Of a stretch of 64,000 nt of DNA, positions 35,663 to 46,500 are shown in pieces. The DNA lies in assembly GCA_963383645.1 (NCBI GenBank), contig OY726562.1, forward strand, positions 1,989,001-2,053,000, read 5' to 3'. Position numbers and translations under genes: made by a program. How positions within the stretch are numbered: position 1 is the stretch's first letter; each line of letters begins with the position of its first letter. The DNA comes from Muscardinus avellanarius (Eukaryota; Chordata; Mammalia; Rodentia; Gliridae). The notes under the pieces are model-generated. The model had not been told where the DNA came from. It ran no database searches and saw only the letters and a program-made list of their open reading frames with translations.

Positions 35663-38600
35663 AGCAACAACAACAACAAAACGTCACCCAGGAATACGAA
35701 CCACTGTTGTTGATGCTAATGTTGTTGAAATAGTACTAGTAATGGATCTGTCTGGGTAGGAAAGGAGAACTAGAAATAAGGCAGACAGTTGGCTCTGTCC
35801 CTGGGAGGCTGGGAGCTACAGTACCTGAGGAAGAATCAGTAGAGGAGGGGTCTGCAGGACATGATAGTGAAGACACAGATGTGAAGTAGAAGTGGGCAGC
35901 AGTCAAGGAACGGTACTGTAAGGTGGGTACAGAACAGAATGGGCTTCAGTAGAAGACTCCTTGAGGGAATTGATTTTATTAGAGTTAATAACTTTCATCA
36001 TTTTAGGAATTGTATGATTATCAGCACTTGATATACGGTGATACTGCTCATGACTCAGGGCTGTGATGCTTATTAAGGTACATCTTTTGTAATGTTACCA
36101 CTTAACAGTTACAACATTTATTTCAGGTACTTTTACAGACAGCTTCTACTTTTCTATAGCAAAAATCCTACTATGATGGAAAAGTCAATATTCTGTACAG
36201 AACCAGCTTCTAATCTGCTCACTCTGAAACAGGATATCAACATTTACCTCTATCTGAACCAGTTGCCTAAAGGATCAGCGCAGATTAAATCACAGCTGTG
36301 AGTATTATAAATTGTTTTAGGAAGCAATGAGATGGCCACTGCACATGTTCTGAGCCCCTTATCAAACAGAGCAAGTGAATACGTGATGCACCCTCAGCTC
36401 CTTCAGCCTGGAGCTAGTATTTGTGGCCCAGGGCGGGGTGGGGGTGCAGGCACTCCCCTCCCTGCCCTCAACCCAGTCAGCGACCACTGCCGAAAAACTC
36501 CACATACTTCACTGCGGGCTTTTCTGTGCCATACAAATTTTTTCTTTTTTTCCTACTTTTAAGACTTTACAGCTGGGTATAGTGGTTGCACGCCTATAAT
36601 CTGAGTACTTGGGAAGCTGAGACAGGAGAGTTGAATGTTTCAGGCTAGCCTCAGCAATATAGGGAGACCTTGTTTCAAAATAAAAAATAAAAGTGACTGG
36701 AGGTAGAGCTCTGAGGTAGGATGCCCCCTCTTCAGTCCCCAGTACCAAGAAACAAGTAAGTTCTTTGCACACTTTAGGAAAATATGGGCTTATGCACTAT
36801 TCATGTAAAAATACAAGAGTTAAGAAAAAACTTATGGTCAAAGCCTCATTGTTTTGATGAATCATATCAAGTAATATAAAACTTAAATACTATAGGCAAA
36901 CACAGTGAAAGTAAAATTCACCTTATACCTAAGTGTCTAGAGATAGTTATTGGTGATAGTTTGATAAAACTGCTGTCAGTAATGCCTTTGAATATAAGGG
37001 CAGTATTCCCTAGAGAAAAAAACAAAGATTTTATTATTTTTAACATTATCATTGAATCTTGAATATAAATTGTTCAGTTTTTTCCCTGTCATTTTGTAGG
37101 GTTTTTTAAAATATTTTATGCAGAGAAGGGAAATAACTCAGTTATGATTGGGACAAAAATAATACTTTTTGATTGTAGAAGGCTTAGGATAGTGAAAGTT
37201 AATTCATGGTTAATTTCTGTTCTGTATTAATCTTGTGGGATAGTCCATCCATTCCTTCTCTGCTTTGTGTTTGCATCTGTTTCTATTACTGGAATTCAAT
37301 GTGTATACTAGCAAATTAAACCTGGTTGAGAATAATTCTTAGAAACACTTATATTTCATTTTGTCTACTTGGTTGTTTGTGATACTGGGGATTGAACCCA
37401 GAGGCATTGTATCTCTTACGCTATACCCCAGCCCTATTTTAATTTTAATTTTGAAACAGGGTCTAAGTTGCAGAGAGCTTCTGTAATTTGCTGAGGCTGG
37501 CCTTGAACTCGCAATCCTCCTATCTCAGCCTCCCAAGTACTGAGATTACTTGCTTTTTTACAGAATTTATTTTTCTTTCCCTAGGCGTCTTAATCCACAT
37601 TCTATATCTGCATTTGAAGCCAATGAAGAACTGAGTCTCCATGTGGCTGTTGAAGGGAAAATTTATCTGACTGTGTACTGTCCTGCAGACGTTGTTAACA
37701 GAGTGAACAGCATGTCCTCGAGTGACAAGCTGACGAGGTGGGAAGTGCTTGGCGTCCAGGGGGCACTGCTGAGTCACTTCATACAGCCCGTTTACATCAG
37801 CAGCATACTTGTGGGTGAGTGCGACTTCAGCACCTCCTGGCCCTCACTGTGTCAGTCCTCGGGAGGTTACCTATCAGAATAAAATGGCTTTGATATATGT
37901 AATCTTTAGGTGAGAACACAGATCCACTGTTAGGTTAGCTGTTTGATTCACGGTACCGTGTAATCACATTTAGTATTGTATAATTGGCGTCATTTTATCA
38001 AGAAGCCAAGAATTAAGATCTCTGTTAGTTGGGGAAAGGTGTGGGAATATACATTTCAAAAGAGCCTCTGGTGATTCTGTCATTAGTTGAATGGTTCACT
38101 CTTTAAATAATTCTTATCTAAAGAGTCTGTCCCCAAAAGTACATGATTTGCATAGCTAAAAGAATCCAGAAGTTCATTGAACTTTATTAGCCATATGGCA
38201 CAATTTCTTACCTAATGTAAACTCTCTTAATGCCATTTCAGATAGAGGATCATCTAAGCCTAATGAAAAGCATCCAATAATACGGAGTGTAGGTGTAAAG
38301 ACAACCAGTTCTATTAGCTAAACAGTTCTAATTCTTCAGAAACATCTCCCTTATTTAGAATTGAAATTTGCTTTCCTTCTTTCTGTACTAAATGGCAATG
38401 CAGATTAAATCTGATGCTTTGAAGAAAATGACCTTGTCTCCTGTTAAGTCTTAAGACTTTTGCAGTTCTTTGAGTCTTCAAAAGCTATGTTAATTTAGAA
38501 TATTAATGGAAATAATTTTCTTTCAAAACTTTATTTTACTTTCTGAAAAGGTTGCAGAAACATTATGCCATGACGGTTCTACAAATTCTTATCTTGTCTT

Positions 38601-41600
38601 TTTGTGGCGGTAGTCATTTTCTTCTTAAATTTAAAACATGGGCTGAGGACAGAGTTGAAAGGTAGAGCACTTAGTACCGTGTGTGAGCTTTGGGCTGCAA
38701 ACCGCCACTGGAACACAGATCGAGGCTTGCAATAAAAGCCTCTTCCTAGTATTTGAATATAAAGTGATCCAGAATAATCTGGAGAAAATTCACTTTGCTT
38801 AGATACTGGGAAATTACTGGATTTATACTTGCTTTCAAACTTTTTAAGGTACATTTTATAAATTTAGCATGTTATTAAAGTAAGTCCAACTGTTTAAATA
38901 TTTATGAATGTTTATCCAGGGGCATTCCCAGAGAGGTTTTTTTCATATACTGATTTCATGAACTTAACTTAAAAGAACCCATTGATAACCTTAGATACTC
39001 TCTTCTCAGTCTTTTTAACCTAAACCTCAGTAATATGAGGTTTAGAGTATTAATAAAAAGATCGCCTGCACTCATTCAGTTTGCTTACTCAGCAGAGCCT
39101 GTATGCAAACCCAGTTCATAATTTTTCATGCTTTATTTATGGTAGATCTTTTATATAAAAACTGCTATCGGGTCAGGTCTCCTAAAGTCTTTGATTAGGT
39201 TTAACCTTTGACTTTAACCTTGATTAGTTTCATGTTATTTTATGTCATTTTAAATGAGTCAAATCAAAATTTCCCATTATACAATAAAATTTTAGAGCTT
39301 TTTCCAGATATAGCTGTTTTTGCCCCAAGATAATCAAAATTCTATAAATCAACCTCAAATATAATAAATTATTAAAACATTTATATATAAAGGGGAAAAA
39401 AGTAAAATTACCAATAAAATATTAATAGGCTCGATTTTTTTTCTAGTAAATTATCTTTCATGCTTTCCCGTAAACATTCAATAAACAGTTATGAGGTGAA
39501 ACAATTGGATGTTTAAGGAATCCTTTGAAGAGGATTTATTCTTCAAAAGCAATGCTAATATAGTAGAATATTTATTTTTTAAAATCCTAGGATTTTTTTC
39601 TTTTTCCAAATACTTACTATTATAGGCATAACCAGTGTTATTTGCTGATGCTCCTATTTTATTTTACATATTAGTGACAGTTTTTTAGATACTTTCTCCA
39701 ACAATGACTACAGCTGAGAGTTCAAAGCTTTTGACATTGGCTACAAATTTAACCAGAAATGGTGATTCTGAATTACCTTGTGTTTTGAAATTGGAACATG
39801 GTGACACGGGAACGGTCGTCACTTGTGGCCCTTAGATGAGGGGCACAAACTTACCTTTGCTAGCTGCTTCTCGTCAGATTTACATGCTGTATTGTGTGCT
39901 GGCTTCATGCTGTGGTCAGAGGAAGCAGAGGCAGAATGAGCCTTGTAAACGCGCCCGTGTTGTCCAGGTCAGCACTGGCTCTTCTACTCTTGGAACGACT
40001 TCATTATTTTCAGTGTAAGTATTTTTCAGATGCACATTCAGCCATTACCTCGCTCTGGTTCTGCTCATGAGTGTGTGAGTAGCTGTGAGAGTCTGACGTG
40101 GGAAACAGAGGCTGCAAGATGAAGGACAGAGTAGTGGCTTGGGCTTATGGCCAGTTCCAACTGTTCTTTCTTTTCCGTCTACCTCTTCTTCAGTATGATC
40201 GTTTGGTGTTGAGTTTCCGAGTGGCTGTGTTTGCTTCCAGGTGATGGGAACTGCAGTGATACCAGAGGCTTGGACATCGCCATAAAGCAGCGTGTCGATG
40301 ATGCTCTCACTTCAAAACTCCCGATGTTTTATCTGGTCAACAGGCCTCACATTGGCTTAGTGCCTTGTGCATATCCACTTCAAGTGAACCTGGAATATAA
40401 ATCCTTGAGTATGAATTGGGCACAAGGGGACATTTCTCTCGAGATTGTGGATGGCCTGAGCGGGAAAATCACTGAAAGGTGAGAATTGCTAGTTTCTCTA
40501 AAAATCATATTAAGCAAAAGAAGACATTTTGTTGAAAAATTTTCTTTTTAAAGTGGTGTTATTGAATGCTTAAACACCAATGATAATTGCTAACTGAGTA
40601 TAACTATTGTTGCTGGTGTTGTACTAAACGAGAAGACAGGCTTGGAGAAGTTTAATAGCTTACTGGAGTTATATAGTAAGTGGCGTAAGTAGCAAAGCCA
40701 GCATTCAAACCAAGGAACCTTTGTTTCTTCAGGTGTTTTGTGATAATTAGCATTAAAATCATATGACTTCTTTACTCTAAAAGTTCAGTTTCTCCTGTTT
40801 AATCTGAATTTCTGGATTTGGGGTTCTAGAATCTACATTTGGGGTACTGGGGATGAAACTGAGGCATTCTTGGTCTGAGTTATACCCCAGCCTTATTTTA
40901 TTTTAAAACAGGGTCTCACTAAGTTATGGAGGGCCTTTCTAAGTTGCCAATGCTGGCTGCAAACCTGCAGTTCTCCTGCCTCGGCCTCCCAAGTAATGGG
41001 ATGACAAGCATGCACCACCGCACCCAGCTCGGAATCTCCCATGTTTTAGGATCTTCCCTTAGACTCTCAATCGTTTCCCTTTTTTTTTTTTTTTTTTTGT
41101 ATTGAGGATTGAACCCAGGGACATTCTACCTCCAAGCTACAAACCCAGCATAATTTTATTTCTCATTTGGAAACAGAGTCTCTCACTAGGTTGCTGAGAG
41201 CCACACTAAATTGCCAAGGATGGCTCTGAACCTCCAGTCCTCTTGTCTCTGCCTCCCAAGTTCTGGGATTACAGGTGTACACCACCATACCCAGCTCGGT
41301 AGCTTCCTTTGATGAACAGACACTTCAGTGTGATGCCATCCTATTTATTAATTTTTGTTTTAATTTACTGGTTTTGGGGAGTGTTATTGAGGAAGTTTCT
41401 ACCTGTGCCTATAATGTTGGAGTTTTGGGCCCATGCCTTCTTTAGTAATTTTCAAAGTCTCTGGTCAAATTTCCAGGTCATTGATCCATCTTGAGTTGAC
41501 TCTTATGCAGAGTAAGAGGTAGGGATTTAATTCTATTTTTCTACAAATGGATAACCAGTTTTCACAACATTTGTTGAAAAGGCTGTCTTTTCTCCAATAT

Positions 41601-43520
41601 GTGTGTTTGGCACTTTGTCAAAAATCAATTGGCTATAAGTGTGTGGATTGGTTTCTGTATCTTCTGTTCCATTGGTCTGTGTCTGCTTTTTTTTTTTTTT
41701 TTTACACTGTACTATGCTGTTTTTATTATTGTAGTTTATTATTGTAGTTCTGTAGTATAATTTAAAGTCAGGAATTGTGATGCCTCTTTCATGGTTTTTA
41801 TTGCTGAGGTTTTAATGGCTTTAGCTGTTAAAGGGGTCTTCTCTTCATAAGAAATTTAGGACTGATTTTTCCAGGTCTGTGAAGAGTGACATTAGTATTT
41901 CAGTAGGGATTGCATTGAATATTTAGGTCACTTTTGGTAATATGAATAATATTTATTCTGCCTATCCAAGAGTATGGAAAATCTTTCCATCTTCTAAGAT
42001 CTTCAATTTCTTTTAGTGTTTTATAATATTCATTGTAGAGGTCTTTTTCCTCCAACATATTTTGAGTTTTTTGTGGTTATTGTGAACAGAATTGTTTTCT
42101 GGATTTCTTTTTCAGCAGATTTATGGTTAGCCTATGGAAAAGCTACTAAATTTTTTAGATTTATTCTGTATGCTACTACTTGGCTGAATTTGTTAGTCAG
42201 CTCTAGAAGTCTTTTGGTTAAGTTTTTTGGGTCTTCTGAATATAGGATCATGTCATCTGCAAATTGAGATGATTTCATTTCTTTTTCTGTTGAGTTCTTT
42301 TGATACCCTCTTGCCTTATCATGCTGGCAAGAGTCATGAGCACTATATTGAAAGGGAGTGATGATAAGTGGTCATCCTTGTCTTGTTCTTGATTTTTCTT
42401 TTTTTAACAGTACCGGGGATGGAATCCAGGGACATTCTACCTCCGAAATATACCCCAGTCCTATTTTTTAGTCTTTATATATTTTTAAACAGGGTCTCAC
42501 TGAGTTATGAATGGTCTCACTAAGTAGCTGAGGCTGTTCGCGAACCGCGATCCTCTGGTCTCTGCCTCCCAAATGCTGGAATTACAAGCGTGCGCCACCA
42601 CGCCCGGCTTGTTCTTGATTTTAAATGGAATTCCTATAGTTTTCCCCCATTTATATGATGTTGTATTTGGGTTTATTGTATGCTTCTTTAATGATGTTGA
42701 GGTAAGTTTCTTCTATTTCGATTTTCTGCAGTATTTTTTTAAATTTTTTTTATTGGTGCATTGTATTCATACATCATGTTGGGGTAAAAAACTTGTGTGT
42801 AGAGACATGTACACTTCACCGATTTAACCCCTACTCAATTCCCACCCCATTCCCTCCCTGTCCCTCCTTACCTTGCTTGGCTTAGTGGTTGACTTCGATA
42901 TGTTTAAGTACATTGTGTGTTTTAGAGATTTTCCTCTTCCCCCCTCCTTTCTCCTCCTTTAGGTTGCCTTGTTTGCTCCTCTATAGGATTTCCTTTTTCA
43001 TCTAGAGTTCCTCCTATGACCCATTTCTCCCTAACTCTCACATATTAGGGAAAGCATCTGATTTCTTATTTTTTGTGACTGACTAATTGCAGTATTTTTT
43101 TTAACATGAATGAGTGTTGGATTTTGTCAAATGATTTGTCCGCATCTACTGAGGTAATCATGTGACTTTTGTCCTTACCTCTATTGATGTGGTGAATGAC
43201 ATGTATTGATTTTCATATGTTGAACCAACCTTGCATTCCTAGGCTGACATGCACTTGGTCATAGTGTGCAATTTTCTTGATGTGGTTTTGAATGAGTATC
43301 GCTCATATTTTGCTTAGAATTGTAGCATCTATGTTTATCAAAGATACTGGTCTGTAATTTTCTTTTTCTTGAGATATCTTTATTTAGTTATGATAATGTG
43401 ATACCGGATACATAGAAGGAGTTTGGAAGGATTCCATCATTCCATCTTTGTTGTGAAGTATTGGATTTAGTTCTCCTGTAGAGGTTTTATAGAATTCAGC
43501 TAGAAATCCATCTAGACCTC

Positions 43521-43563
<43 letters not shown>

Positions 43564-46500
43564 ATGGAAGGCTTTTTATTGTTTCTATTTCTTTGCTTGT
43601 GGTTGGTTGGTTTAGGTTTTCTATATATTCTTGGCTCAATTTAGTCAGGTTGTGTGTCAAGAAATCTATCACTTCCATATTTCCCAGTATATTGGAGTGA
43701 GTATAAGTTTTCAAAATTGTTTCTGATACCCGTAATCCTGGTACTAGGGAGGCTGAGACAGTAGGATTTCGGATTTGAGGACAACCTCAGCAGCATCACA
43801 GACTTTCAGCAACTAGTGAAAAACTAGGTTTTAAAATGAAAAGGGGTGGAGATAGAGATAGAATGCCCCTGAGTTCAATTCCCAGTACAACATACATACA
43901 CTCCCACACACAAATTCAGAAAGTAATGAAATAGGGTGTTTCTTATATAAAGTTTCACTATGTGGATTGTGTGTAATTGGAATTGATAAATATTTATAAA
44001 CTCTTGATCTGAATCCCTATAATTGCCAACACAATTACATAATGGTTAATGAATGCTCTTTTCTACTTTAGTTCCCCATTTAAAAGTGGCGTGTCGATGG
44101 CAAGTCGGCTTTGTAAGGCTGCGATGTTAAGTCGATTTAATCTGCTTGCCAAGGAAGCTAAAAAAGATGACTTACTAGAAGCAAGTACATATCATGCAGC
44201 TAAGGTAAGGCCCTTAAAGGGAACAAAACTGAGCACAGACACGTTAAGAACCATACTGTGGTAATTTTATGATGTTTGTAGCAAATGTTTGTTGCATAAT
44301 TCTGAATATAAGATATGATCATGTAGTGGTGAGAATTTTTTTTCCTGCCTCTGAGCTACAGCCCCAGTCCAATTTTACTTGTTTTGTTTTGAAACAGGGT
44401 CTCGCTAGGTTGCTGAGTCTCGTTATATTGGTTGAGGCTGTCCTTGAACCTGCAATTTCTTTATTTACACTGAAGGCCATACCCAGCCCCTTTTACTTTG
44501 AAACTGGGTCTCACTAAGTTGCTGGTGCTTGCTAAACTACTGAGACTGGCCTAGAACCTGTGATCCTCCTGTCTCAGCTTACCAACTGCCAGAATTGCAG
44601 GGTGCAATGCCATGCCCAGCTCAGACTTGCTCTTTTTAACATCCCTTTCCCGAGAACTACCCAGGGTCCCAGGAGAGTGGCGCACCATTCCTCCTGAAAT
44701 GATGCCCTTGGCCTCCCATCAGGCCCCACTCTTGACGGCTTTTAGCATAGCCGCATGGGAACGAGGCTGCCAGTACATAATCCCTGGAGGTGAACTCAGC
44801 CCTTATGGAACCATCGCAGGGGACACCCTGGGTGAAAAAGCAGTGACCGCAACAACACGGAGGCCATGTCAGTCTCAAAACTTCATTCAGGATGGACCTT
44901 CATCTGACTATAATAGCAGAAACTACAAAGTGTTCAAATGAAACAGGAGAAAATATTCACATTCTTAGCAAAAGATTTCTTAGATATGTGCCACAAACAT
45001 AATCCATAAAAGATGATATTTGACTTCAAAATTAGAAACTTATTTTTCAAAAGCTATTACTAAAGTGAAACCACAGGCCACAGAGAAAATACTTATAAAC
45101 CATACATCTTAGGTGAGATCTAGATTATTAAACAACTCTTATACTCAACAGCCTGATTTTTTTAAAAAGGTAAAGACTAATAAAAACATGAGATGCTTAG
45201 CCTCCTTAGTTATTGGGATGAGAAATCAAATCACAGTGAGAAAGCAATGTCCACTCTGAAACCCAGGAGGCTGACCACACCAGGTGATGCTGAGGACGGA
45301 AGCGGGGCCTCCAGGACTGCCAGTGAGAATGAAAGAGAGTGCCGCCACTTTAACGCCAGACCTGCTCTCACAACCTGACCGGACTCACCCGGGACTGGGC
45401 GCCGCTGCTCTCTGAGAAACAAGGACGCGCGTGTGGGCAATTCGGGCAGTGTGCACAGCCAAGGCCGGGAGCAAGGCAGGCGCTCAGGAGGTGCAAATGA
45501 GTGAGCAGGCGGTCGGCCAGCAACAGAGAGGAGCCCTGTGCAGCTGGACTGCGGCAGTAGTGCGTGCCTTGATAAATGACGAATTGCAGGAACTTTACTT
45601 CAATGGGTGCATTGTATGATGTATAAAGCATACTTGAGTAAATCTATGTATTTAAAAGTTTATCTCTATTAATTTGTAGAAAATGAAAACATAATATTAA
45701 AAATGGGGATTGTTTGTTTTGGGGGGTTATTTTTAGGTGGTACTGGGGGTGGAACTCAGGGGCTTTTCTACCTCTGAGCTATACTCCAAGACCTACATTA
45801 TACATTATTTGGAAACAGGGTCTCCCTAAGTTGCTGAGAGCCTCACTAAGTAGCTGAGGCTGGCTTTGAACCTGTGCGATCCTCCTGTCTTAGCCTCCTA
45901 AGCGCTGGGATTACAAGCATGCGCCACCACGCCTGGCGGTGGTTATTTATAATTGGGGGATTATAGGTAGTTTTGATTTCCTTTTTATATTGTTTCTATT
46001 TTTCACATATCCTGTAATGAGTATGTTTACTCATTTTTAATTAAAAATCTTAAATGAGAAGCAAAATTGTCTTTTAAAAGTGTTGGGAAGTAAACTATTC
46101 ATTTCAAAAATAATATCGAAGAAGTAGGGAATCAAAAAGACTTTGATTGGTACCAGAAGACCCACCCCCTCATCTGTTTGTCATGGTGAATCAGGGTGAA
46201 AAGGAGAACCCCATGCAGGCACATCATATCCGTAAGCTCTGTCTTAACATCTGCTTGGCGTAAGTGCTAACAGACTGACCCAGCAGCTTACAGGCCAGAC
46301 TCCTGTGTTTTCCAAAGCTAGATACACTGTCAGATCCTTTGGCATCAGGAGAAACCAAAAGATTGCTGCCTATTGCACAGTTCATGGGGCCAAGGCAGAA
46401 GAAATCCTGGAGAACGATCTGAAGGTGCAAGAGAATGAGTTAAGAAAAACAACTTTGCAGATACTGGCAGCCTTGAATTTGGGATCCAGGAGCATATCGA

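Larger units (their letters stand above)
41305..43725 (-). mobile_element. L1 ORF2 fragment, antisense, with nested insertions
   Basis: Parallels the reverse-strand ORF2 region of the L1 at 5140-6930, for example TGTCAAAAATCAATTGGCTA at 41615 and GATCATGTCATCTGCAAATT at 42245. It lacks 5' and 3' ends, has many disruptions, and is interrupted by a SINE and a younger L1. Confidence 0.9.

Noticed and set aside
43496..43714. Insertion signalled by the long T run in the second L1
   Set aside because: The L1 sequence continues on both sides without duplication, so it is homopolymer expansion.
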